Origin: Actinomycetota bacterium
GTDB taxonomy: Bacteria > Actinomycetota > Acidimicrobiia > Acidimicrobiales > Iamiaceae
Direction of reading: 5' to 3'
Length of the DNA stretch: 5,135 nt
Assembly (NCBI GenBank): GCA_018268545.1
Contig: JAFDWI010000229.1
Location: 1 to 5,135 of the forward strand
Made by a program: the position numbers and the translations under genes. This document shows positions 1 to 5,135 of the stretch, one piece after another. The notes beneath the pieces are model-generated. The model was not told where the DNA came from. It was given only the letters and a program-made list of their open reading frames with translations, and did not search any database. Numbering within the stretch: the stretch's first letter is position 1; every line of letters starts with the position of its first letter.

Positions 1-1248
1 CAGCAGGCGGTAGAAGGCGAGCATGTAGATCGCCACAGCCGCCAACCCGATCAATCCCGCGACGATCGCGGCATGCATCGAGTTCGACCCGAGCGTCGCC
101 GACACCGTTTCCAGGGTCGCCGGTTGGAACTCGACCGGCAGGGCGCCGTAACGGAGTTGCAACGCCAGCTCGGACGCCGTCTTGTTGGTGAAGTTGCCCG
201 TGATCACGAAACCGTTCGGATTCTTCGGGAGATCGACGGCGTTGACCGTCGGAGCCGAGATCACCTTGTTGTCGAGCACCATCGCAATGGCGCCGCGTTG
301 GCCGCCGGTGTCACCCGCGCGGATCGGAGGACAGGTCGGCTTGCCCGCGTAACACTCGTTGAACGCGTTGTTGACCTTGGTCTGATCCCGACCCTTGACC
401 TTGACGTTCACTTCCCACTGGCTCGACTGGGTGTTGAGCTGGGCTTCGGCGCTCGACAGGACGGTGCCGTCGAACAACGCCGGACCCAACAGGTAGCTGC
501 CGCCGTCACCGTTGAAGATCTTGGATCCCGGGTACGCAGCGAGCATCTTCTGGATCGCCTCCGCCTGGGTGATCGTCGTCGTCGGCGCCGGGACGGTCGT
601 CTGCGTCGACTTGCCGCCTGCCACGGTGGTGCCGGTTGCCAGGGTCGTCGGAGGAACGGTGGTCGCACTGGGCAGCTCGTAGGCGACCGGTGTCGCGCCC
701 GCCCGATCGGTCGTTCCCTTCGAGGTCGGCTTCGAGGTGCCTGCAGCCGGAGCGGCACCCTTCGGGACACTCGATGCCGACGGTGCAGTCGAAGCCGAAC
801 CCGACGGCGTCGTGGTCGGGGCGACCCGGGCGGTCACACTCGGCGAGCTCGGGGTCGTGGTCCCCGTCGTCGCGGCCGCCGGGGTGCCCAGATCGGCGAG
901 AACCTGGCGGAACTCCAGCTTTGCAGTCGTCCCGATGATGCTCTTGGCGCGTTCCTGATCGGCTTTGGTCTTCAGTCCCGGAAGTTGCACCACGACGGTC
1001 TTGCCGGACCGCACGACGTCGGGCTCGGCGATACCCAGACCATCGACCCGCTGGCGGATGATGTTGGTCGCTTCGGCGACCGACGACTCCGGCGGGTTCG
1101 TCCCGGGCTTGGGCACGAGGGTCGCCGACAATCCCCCTTGGAGATCGAGCCCGAGGACCGGGCGCCACCCGTTCGTGAAACTCGCTACCAGTCCGGCTGC
1201 CAACAGGACGAGCCACACGAGCAGTGACCCGAGAGCGTACTTTTTCAC
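1..1248 (-). CDS. secD: Protein translocase subunit SecD (N-terminal part, cut by window edge)
   Basis: SecD works with SecF in the cytoplasmic membrane. The pair uses proton motive force to help pull preproteins through SecYEG on the outer side. The 416 visible codons begin MKKYALGSLL, followed by a first membrane helix (about residues 4-23) and the family motif LGLDLQGG at 32-39. The extracytoplasmic P1 domain comes next and contains VISAPTV (329-335) and LRYGALPVEF (365-374). The second membrane helix (about 391-412) then starts and the frame leaves the window. Actinobacterial SecD is usually 500-600 residues, so the remaining helices are missing only because of the cut. The GTG start is chosen for its GAGGA site seven bases upstream and the MKKY start; in-frame GTGs 75 and 81 bases further upstream lack such support. 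Residues 121-227 form a Thr/Pro/Ser/Ala-rich insertion. Cys299 and Cys306 could pair outside the cell. The product call is very secure. Confidence 0.96.
   Translation of the reverse strand, partial: MKKYALGSLLVWLVLLAAGLVASFTNGWRPVLGLDLQGGLSATLVPKPGTNPPESSVAEATNIIRQRVDGLGIAEPDVVRSGKTVVVQLPGLKTKADQERAKSIIGTTAKLEFRQVLADLGTPAAATTGTTTPSSPSVTARVAPTTTPSGSASTAPSASSVPKGAAPAAGTSKPTSKGTTDRAGATPVAYELPSATTVPPTTLATGTTVAGGKSTQTTVPAPTTTITQAEAIQKMLAAYPGSKIFNGDGGSYLLGPALFDGTVLSSAEAQLNTQSSQWEVNVKVKGRDQTKVNNAFNECYAGKPTCPPIRAGDTGGQRGAIAMVLDNKVISAPTVNAVDLPKNPNGFVITGNFTNKTASELALQLRYGALPVEFQPATLETVSATLGSNSMHAAIVAGLIGLAAVAIYMLAFYRLL
568..888 (-). other. Low-complexity Thr/Pro/Ser/Ala insertion inside SecD P1 domain
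   Basis: This stretch encodes SecD residues of about 121-227. They are dominated by Thr, Pro, Ser, Ala and Gly, with runs such as PTTTP and TTVPPTT. There are almost no bulky hydrophobic residues and no cysteine. The conserved P1 sequence resumes at about ITQAEAIQKM. It is read as a flexible extracytoplasmic linker between two parts of P1. Some actinobacterial SecD proteins carry a Pro/Thr-rich region here. The borders are approximate. Confidence 0.8.
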
Positions 1249-1255
1249 GATTCGA

Positions 1256-1260
1256 TCCTC
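1256..1260 (-). promoter_or_regulatory. Ribosome binding site of secD
   Basis: Read on the minus strand this is GAGGA, with a seven-base spacer to the GTG at 1248. It is the clearest Shine-Dalgarno match in front of any minus-strand gene here, and it decides the secD start over in-frame GTGs further upstream. Confidence 0.75.
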
Positions 1261-1285
1261 GGGGCGGGTCGTGGCACGGGAGGCG

Positions 1286-1291
1286 ATGCTA
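1286..1291 (-). promoter_or_regulatory. Candidate -10 box for secD
   Basis: The minus strand reads TAGCAT, which fits the actinobacterial TANNNT pattern, inside an otherwise very GC-rich 172-base gap between ruvB and secD. It would place the transcript start about 30 bases before the secD GTG, leaving room for the GAGGA site. No convincing -35 hexamer lies 16-18 bases upstream. The gap size together with this box suggests secD may have its own promoter besides any read-through from ruvB. The rest of the gap (1249-1420) shows no gene. Confidence 0.35.
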
Positions 1292-1420
1292 GTTGCCGTG
1301 TTCGCGTCACCACGACATCGCACCCGCACGACGACGTGGCACCTGGCGCGCGATCTCGGGGCCCGACAGACGAACCCGCAACCGACCCGTGGTACGCCGA
1401 GGGGTCGATCCGCCCCCGTC

Positions 1421-2449
1421 TCACTCGAACAGTCGGTCGGTGGCGTCGGCAGCAGGTACGTCGAGACCGAGATGCAACCAGGCCGCGGCGGTCGGAACCC
1501 GGCCACGCGGCGTCCGCATCATCAGGCCCTGCTGGATCAAGAACGGCTCGTAGACGTCTTCGACCGTCTCCCCCGGCTCGGCGACGCTGATCGCAAGCGT
1601 CGACAGACCGACCGGACCCCCGTTGAACCGGTTGCAGAGTGCATCGAGGATCGCGCGGTCGACCTTGTCGAGGCCGAGCTCGTCGATCCCGAACAGGGAC
1701 AGGCCGGCGCGCGCGGCCTCGCTGTCGACGACCCCCTCGGATCGCACCTCGGCGTAGTCGCGGACACGGCGAAGCAGACGGTTCGCGATCCGCGGCGTAC
1801 CGCGCGAACGTCGAGCGATCTCGAGCGCTCCTCCGGGGTCGATCGGGACACCGATGATCCCGGCGGCCCGTTCGATGATCGCCTCGAGATCGGGTGCGGT
1901 GTAGTAGTCGAGGCGGGCGACCAGACCGAAACGGTCACGCAACGGTCCGGTGATCAATCCGGTACGGGTCGTGGCCCCCACCAGCGTGAACCGTGGTACG
2001 TCCAAGCGGATCGACCGCGCCGCGGGTCCCTTTCCGAGCACGATGTCGATCTGGAAATCCTCCATCGCCGGGTAGAGGACCTCTTCGACCGCGCGGGACA
2101 ATCGATGGATCTCGTCGATGAACAGCACGTCACCGCGCTCGAGTTGGCTCAGGATCGACGCAAGGTCACCACCGCGCTCGAGCGCCGGCCCGGACGTGAC
2201 GTGCAGTTCGGCGTTCAGTTCGTTCGCGATGATCCCGGCGAGCGTCGTCTTACCGAGCCCCGGTGGGCCGGCGAACAGCAGATGATCCGCCGGACTTCCC
2301 CGGCGGCGCGCCGCTTCGAGGATGATCTCGAGGTGCTCCTTGAGCTCCGACTGGCCGACGAAGTCGTCGAGACGGCCGGGACGGAGACCCTGTTCGTCGT
2401 CTTCGTCGACGTCGATCGGATCGGCACGGATGATGTCTTCTCGGGTCAT
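1421..2449 (-). CDS. ruvB: Holliday junction branch-migration ATPase RuvB
   Basis: RuvB is the AAA+ motor that forms hexameric rings on two arms of a Holliday junction and drives branch migration, with RuvA holding the junction. The 342-residue product has the normal family length. The Walker A motif GPPGLGKTT is at 61-69 and Walker B LFIDEIH at 109-115. Sensor 1 GATTR is at 158-162, followed by LRDRFG (170-175) with the arginine-finger region. The sensor 2 region is GTPRIANRLLRR (217-228). The C-terminal winged-helix domain runs from about 255 and includes the conserved stretch near GPVGLSTLA (278-286). The ATG at 2449 gives the usual short acidic N-terminus; the open frame further upstream only overlaps ruvA. 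It lies ten bases after the ruvA stop with no strong Shine-Dalgarno, so translation is probably coupled to ruvA. No key motif is missing. Confidence 0.98.
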   Translation of the reverse strand: MTREDIIRADPIDVDEDDEQGLRPGRLDDFVGQSELKEHLEIILEAARRRGSPADHLLFAGPPGLGKTTLAGIIANELNAELHVTSGPALERGGDLASILSQLERGDVLFIDEIHRLSRAVEEVLYPAMEDFQIDIVLGKGPAARSIRLDVPRFTLVGATTRTGLITGPLRDRFGLVARLDYYTAPDLEAIIERAAGIIGVPIDPGGALEIARRSRGTPRIANRLLRRVRDYAEVRSEGVVDSEAARAGLSLFGIDELGLDKVDRAILDALCNRFNGGPVGLSTLAISVAEPGETVEDVYEPFLIQQGLMMRTPRGRVPTAAAWLHLGLDVPAADATDRLFE

Positions 2450-2459
2450 GGCCGGGGAC

Positions 2460-3077
2460 TCAACGATGCCCAGCCAACTGGCGAAGCGCGATCCGCAGCG
2501 CCGTCTCGGTGTCGGGCGCGGCGCGAACCTCGGGCGACCGCAACACGTCGACGGTCTCCTCCGGTCGATAGCCCAGACCCTCGAGTGCGGCCTGCACATC
2601 GGCCAGGGAACCGCCCGCGTTGTCGGGGCCGACGACTCCACCCGGGGCGGGAGAACCGAGATCCGGGATCGCCAAGCGGGACTTCAACTCGATCAACAGT
2701 CGCGCGGCGGTCTTCTTGCCGACCCCGGGAACGAGGCACAGCCCGGCCGTGTCGTCGTCGGCGACGATCCGGGCGAGTTCGGCGGGCGTGTGGACGCCGA
2801 GGATCGCGAGCGCGAGCGCGGGCCCGACACCATGGGCCCCGAGCAGAGCCTCGAAGGTCGTCCGGGCGAGCGGATCGACGAATCCGTACAGGCACTGCGC
2901 ATCGTCCCGGATGTGGTGATGCACCCAGACGAACACCTCCTCGCCGATGTCGCCCAACTCGAACGCGGTCGGGACACCCGTGACGACGCGGTAACCGACC
3001 CCGGCACCGCCCGCCTCGATGATCACCGTTCCGTCGGTCGTGCGTTCGAGCAAGGGCCCGCGAAGCGATCCGATCAT
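2460..3077 (-). CDS. ruvA: Holliday junction DNA-binding protein RuvA
   Basis: RuvA tetramers bind the four-way junction in an open square form and load RuvB rings. With the ATG at 3077 the product is 205 residues and starts MIGSLRG, the usual family start. Domain I is an OB fold (about 1-65). Domain II has two helix-hairpin-helix motifs, GAHGVGPALALAIL (80-93) and LVPGVGKKTAARLL (115-128). A flexible Gly/Pro-rich linker (about 138-156) leads to domain III (about 157-205), which contacts RuvB. A GTG directly before this ATG (3078-3080) could also be used. It would add one Met and give a four-base GTGA overlap with the ruvC stop instead of a one-base TGATG overlap. A GGAG lies ten bases before the GTG and thirteen before the ATG, so the choice is open. 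Either way ruvA is translationally coupled to ruvC. Confidence 0.97.
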   Translation of the reverse strand: MIGSLRGPLLERTTDGTVIIEAGGAGVGYRVVTGVPTAFELGDIGEEVFVWVHHHIRDDAQCLYGFVDPLARTTFEALLGAHGVGPALALAILGVHTPAELARIVADDDTAGLCLVPGVGKKTAARLLIELKSRLAIPDLGSPAPGGVVGPDNAGGSLADVQAALEGLGYRPEETVDVLRSPEVRAAPDTETALRIALRQLAGHR

Positions 3078-3616
3078 CACCGTGCACCGACTCCGGCGCC
3101 CCTCGGTCGTGGGCCGCGGCGGTTCGCTGCATCGATCGAGCGGCGAAGGCCCAGGTGCGCGAGATGACAGAGGGCCAGACCGGCCGCGTCGGCCGCATCA
3201 GCGGGCTTCGGGACGACGTCGAGCCGCAGGAGCGTGCGAACCATCTCCTGCATCTGGACCTTGTCGGCGCCCCCGTGCCCGGCCACCGCGAGTTTCGCCT
3301 CGTTCGGTGAGTACTGTGCCACCGGGATCGAACGTGCCGCTGCTTCGGCCATCGCCAGGCCACTCGCCTGACCGACCGACATCGCGGTGCGCGCGTTGCT
3401 CTGGAACAGCACGCGCTCGATCGCCATGGCGTCGGGGGTGAACTCGTCGAACAACGCGCGCAACTCACGCTGCAACTCGGCCAAGCGCTGAGGTAGCTGA
3501 TCGGCCGGCGATGTCCGAAGGACGCCGATCGCGCGGGCGTGCGGTCCCGACGGGGTTGTCTGGATACACGCGTAGCCACAACGTGAGACACCCGGATCGA
3601 TGCCCAATACGAACAT
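3077..3616 (-). CDS. ruvC: Crossover junction endodeoxyribonuclease RuvC
   Basis: RuvC is the dimeric, metal-dependent resolvase that nicks two strands of a Holliday junction symmetrically. The 179-residue product starts MFVLGIDPGVSRCGYA, the RNase H-like first strand. The four acidic catalytic residues are all present: Asp7, Glu67 (in AIERVL), Asp140 and Asp143 (in PADAADAAGLALCH). The segment FQSNARTAMSVGQASG (71-86) is also typical. The frame stays open far upstream, but the ATG at 3616 matches the family start. An ATG twelve codons earlier is possible but adds no conserved sequence. No Shine-Dalgarno is visible. A TANNNT box seven bases upstream suggests a leaderless message, and a LexA-like palindrome covers the start codon. 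It is the first gene of the ruvCAB block. The common upstream neighbour yebC is not next to it; an unrelated divergent ABC transporter is. Confidence 0.97.
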   Translation of the reverse strand: MFVLGIDPGVSRCGYACIQTTPSGPHARAIGVLRTSPADQLPQRLAELQRELRALFDEFTPDAMAIERVLFQSNARTAMSVGQASGLAMAEAAARSIPVAQYSPNEAKLAVAGHGGADKVQMQEMVRTLLRLDVVPKPADAADAAGLALCHLAHLGLRRSIDAANRRGPRPRGAGVGAR

Positions 3617-3624
3617 CTGTACGA
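3609..3624 (-). promoter_or_regulatory. Candidate LexA (SOS) box over the ruvC start
   Basis: The minus strand reads TCGTACAGATGTTCGT, matching the actinobacterial/Gram-positive LexA operator TCGAAC-N4-GTTCGA at 10 of 12 defined positions and the core GAAC-N4-GTTC at 7 of 8. It spans the ruvC ATG (3614-3616) and lies directly against the -10-like hexamer at 3624-3629, where a bound repressor would block initiation. In several bacteria, including mycobacteria, ruv genes are in the SOS regulon. A caution is that the right half is partly fixed by the Met-Phe-Val codons. Confidence 0.5.
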
Positions 3625-3629
3625 GGCTA
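3624..3629 (-). promoter_or_regulatory. Candidate -10 box for a leaderless ruvC transcript
   Basis: The minus strand reads TAGCCT, fitting TANNNT, with exactly seven bases before the ruvC ATG. That spacing would put the transcript start at the A of the start codon, as in many actinobacterial leaderless genes, and it agrees with the lack of a Shine-Dalgarno. No good -35 hexamer is seen. A second TANNNT box (TAGCAT, 3741-3746, minus strand) lies further upstream and could serve a longer transcript. Confidence 0.4.
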
Positions 3630-3677
3630 TCTGTCGAGGGTCCGCCCATCGCGGATGCCCGTTCCGGGCGCTTCGGG

Positions 3678-3726
3678 TCACCGGAGGTCGACCCGACCCG
3701 GACCGCAGCGCCACCTCCGGCGGTGA
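3678..3726. repeat. Imperfect inverted repeat in the divergent ruvC/ABC intergenic region
   Basis: The arms CCGGAGGT (3681-3688) and ACCTCCGG (3713-3720) are perfect reverse complements. TCA (3678-3680) and TGA (3724-3726) extend the match after a three-base bulge. The 24-base spacer is C-rich. It could be an operator for a regulator of the divergent genes or a stem in a ruvC leader. There is no T tract, so it does not look like an intrinsic terminator. Chance is possible in such GC-rich DNA. Confidence 0.3.
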
Positions 3727-3779
3727 TCGCGGACCAAAGGATGCTACAGAAGCCCACGTCGACGCCGATTGTCTTACGA

Positions 3780-4955
3780 ATGTCCGCTGATCCTGTCGAC
3801 GCAACCGGCCCCTCCTCACCGCCGCCGACGGTCGTGCTGTCCGGCGTCGACCGCTCCTTCGGGCAGAACCCGGCACTTGTCGACCTCGACCTGTCGGTTC
3901 CCTCCGGATCGATCACGGTCCTGCTCGGACCCAACGGGGCCGGCAAGACCACGGCCACCCGGATCATCACGGGCGCGATCGCCCCGCAATCGGGAAGCGT
4001 CCGGGTGTTCGGCCTCGACCCACAGGTCGACGGCGAGACGGTGAGGCGGCGTTGCGGGGTCGTGTCGGCGAAGCCCGCGTTGTACGACCGCTTGAGTGGT
4101 CGGGCGAACCTCGGCTACGCAGCCGAACTCTACGGCCTCGGCCGGTCCGGTGACGTCGACGAACGCATCCACGCGGCGGCGCACCGGTTCGGCATCGAAG
4201 GTGCGCTCGACCACCAGGTCGGGTCGTATTCGACGGGGATGAAGACCCGTCTGGCGCTCGCTCGTTCGGTGTTGCACGAACCCGATCTGTTGTTGTTCGA
4301 CGAACCGACCTCGGGGCTGGATCCCGAATCCAGTCACGCCGTGCTCGAGATGATCCACGACATGACCCGAGGCGGGATCACCGTGATCATGTGCACCCAC
4401 CTCCTGCTCGAAGCCGAAGGGCTCGCCGAGCAGATCGTCGTGCTCGAATCAGGCCACGCGCTCGCCGCAGGGCGACCGGCCGAACTGATCGCGCGCTATT
4501 GGCCCGACCCCGTCGTGCGGATCGACGCAACCGAACCGGACCGTCTCAGGGATCTGAGCGGATTTCCCGGCGTCGCGCGGGTCGAGATCGCCGGCGCCGG
4601 GCTCGGCGAACTCGCCGGTTTCGACACCGCCGGCGACGAGATCGAACGGCTGCCCCGGACCGGTGTCGACGTCTCCATGACCGATCCCGCGTTGTTGCCG
4701 GACCTCGTCGACGCGCTGGTCGCGGCAGGCATTCGCCTCACCCGGGTCGAGCCCCGCATTCCGTCCCTGGAAGACCTCTACTTCGCGATCCGTCGAAGCC
4801 GTGCGGGCACCCACGACGTCTCCGAGGACGGCGGCCGTCGATTGCGGCCGCGCAGCGACTCGATCGGAACCCGGGTTCCTCCGCCGCCACCACCCCCGAG
4901 TGCCGGGACCGGACCGGCGACGAGTGACGACGTCGTGGACGAGGCGATCCGATGA
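3780..4955 (+). CDS. ABC-2 type transporter ATP-binding protein
   Basis: This is the nucleotide-binding subunit that would power an export-type ABC transporter at the inner face of the membrane; the substrate cannot be told. From the ATG at 3780 it has 391 residues. Walker A GPNGAGKTT is at 50-58, the signature variant YSTGMKTR at 150-157 and Walker B with D-loop LLLFDEPTSGLDP at 170-182. The switch His207 lies in CTHLLLEAEG. The Q-loop position reads VVSAKPALYDRLSG (94-107) with no glutamine, as in some NatA/drug-export type ATPases. Residues of about 243-335 form the C-terminal domain common in ABC-2 ATPases, ending near SLEDLYFAI. A charged tail with seven prolines (367-373) follows. The start is uncertain: the ATG at 3741 and an open frame back to 3600 are alternatives, and none has a good Shine-Dalgarno. 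The next gene overlaps by four bases, so the two form an operon. Confidence 0.93.
   Translation: MSADPVDATGPSSPPPTVVLSGVDRSFGQNPALVDLDLSVPSGSITVLLGPNGAGKTTATRIITGAIAPQSGSVRVFGLDPQVDGETVRRRCGVVSAKPALYDRLSGRANLGYAAELYGLGRSGDVDERIHAAAHRFGIEGALDHQVGSYSTGMKTRLALARSVLHEPDLLLFDEPTSGLDPESSHAVLEMIHDMTRGGITVIMCTHLLLEAEGLAEQIVVLESGHALAAGRPAELIARYWPDPVVRIDATEPDRLRDLSGFPGVARVEIAGAGLGELAGFDTAGDEIERLPRTGVDVSMTDPALLPDLVDALVAAGIRLTRVEPRIPSLEDLYFAIRRSRAGTHDVSEDGGRRLRPRSDSIGTRVPPPPPPPSAGTGPATSDDVVDEAIR
4941..4944 (+). promoter_or_regulatory. Ribosome binding site of the downstream permease gene
   Basis: GAGG lies seven bases before the ATG at 4952, inside the last codons of the ATPase gene. Together with the ATGA stop/start overlap it supports the start chosen for the permease and suggests coupled translation. 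Confidence 0.6.
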
Positions 4956-5135
4956 GCGCAACCGCCGACCAGCCGCGCCGGATCCGCCTCGACCGTGGTC
5001 GTACGTGGTCGATCGCGCGCACCGAACTGCGTCAGCTCATCGAAGCGAAGGACTTCTGGGTCCCGATGATGATCCTCGGGAGCATCTTCTTCATCTTCAT
5101 CCCACTGGTGTTGCTGTTCATGATCACCCGGATCA
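4952..5135 (+). CDS. Probable ABC-2 type permease (N-terminal part, cut by window edge)
   Basis: Only the first 61 codons are visible. The product starts MSATADQPRR with a basic cytoplasmic segment. An amphipathic stretch TWSIARTELRQLIEAKDFW (18-36) follows, typical of the region before the first helix in ABC-2 permeases. A strongly hydrophobic helix covers about 37-58 (VPMMILGSIFFIFIPLVLLF). The start overlaps the ATPase stop as ATGA, so this is almost certainly the membrane partner of that ATPase. The family assignment rests on the N-terminal style and gene context rather than a diagnostic motif, since the rest lies outside the window. The substrate is unknown. Confidence 0.78.
   Translation, partial: MSATADQPRRIRLDRGRTWSIARTELRQLIEAKDFWVPMMILGSIFFIFIPLVLLFMITRI

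Noticed and set aside
73..1227. 384-codon open frame on the plus strand opposite secD
   Set aside because: It mirrors secD, is extremely Arg-rich and has no recognisable domain. It is a shadow frame of high-GC coding DNA.
1383..1407. Possible hairpin terminator after ruvB (arms CGACCC and GGGTCG)
   Set aside because: The stem has only six base pairs with a 13-base loop and no T tract on the minus strand, so it is too weak to call.
965..2983. 672-codon open frame on the plus strand across secD, ruvB and ruvA
   Set aside because: It runs antisense through three well-identified genes, has an Arg/Asp/Pro-biased composition and no known motif. It is a shadow frame.
3767..3772. GATTGT as a -10 box for a leaderless ABC ATPase transcript
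   Set aside because: The spacing to the ATG at 3780 is right, but the first base departs from TANNNT and no -35 is present, so the support is too thin.
2446..3876. 476-codon open frame on the minus strand in another frame of ruvA and ruvC
   Set aside because: It overlaps two conserved genes in the wrong frame and is low complexity and Arg-rich.
3974..3983. GCGATCGC, the cyanobacterial HIP1 octamer
   Set aside because: It was seen only once. The genes and composition do not suggest a cyanobacterium, and it is explained by the general GATC excess.
4449..4961. Minus-strand open frame opposite the ABC ATPase C-terminal part
   Set aside because: It is a mirror of the ATPase coding frame with no motif or start signal.
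1..5135. Search for tRNA, rRNA, CRISPR repeats, insertion-sequence ends or attachment sites
   Set aside because: Nearly all sequence is accounted for by conserved genes. The two short gaps show no such structures.

Overview
The window is high-GC bacterial DNA with gene order and protein features typical of Actinomycetota. The Thr/Pro/Ser-rich insertion in SecD and the ruvC-ruvA-ruvB-secD order fit that phylum. A deep lineage such as Acidimicrobiia is possible, but that is a guess. No rRNA, tRNA, CRISPR array or mobile element was seen.

Layout. Positions 1-3616 hold a minus-strand block read from right to left: ruvC, ruvA, ruvB, then secD, which runs off the left edge. The three ruv genes overlap or nearly touch and form one operon encoding the Holliday-junction machine: RuvA binds the junction, RuvB is the branch-migration motor and RuvC is the resolvase. 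A 172-base gap separates ruvB from secD. The gap has no room for the usual yajC, but it carries a clear ribosome binding site and a plausible -10 box for secD, a subunit of the Sec protein-export machinery. Positions 3780-5135 hold a plus-strand pair: an ABC-2 type ATPase gene and, overlapping it by four bases, the start of its likely membrane permease gene, cut by the right edge. A 163-base divergent region (3617-3779) separates this pair from ruvC.

Points of note. A near-consensus actinobacterial LexA (SOS) box lies across the ruvC start codon, directly downstream of a -10-like hexamer spaced as in a leaderless promoter. This suggests DNA-damage control of the whole ruvCAB operon. Other observations are the missing yajC, a roughly 107-residue low-complexity insertion in SecD, a missing Q-loop glutamine and a proline tail in the ABC ATPase, an inverted repeat in the divergent region, and a strong excess of GATC. 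I see no convincing undescribed system; the window is mostly conserved housekeeping DNA with some regulatory points worth testing.
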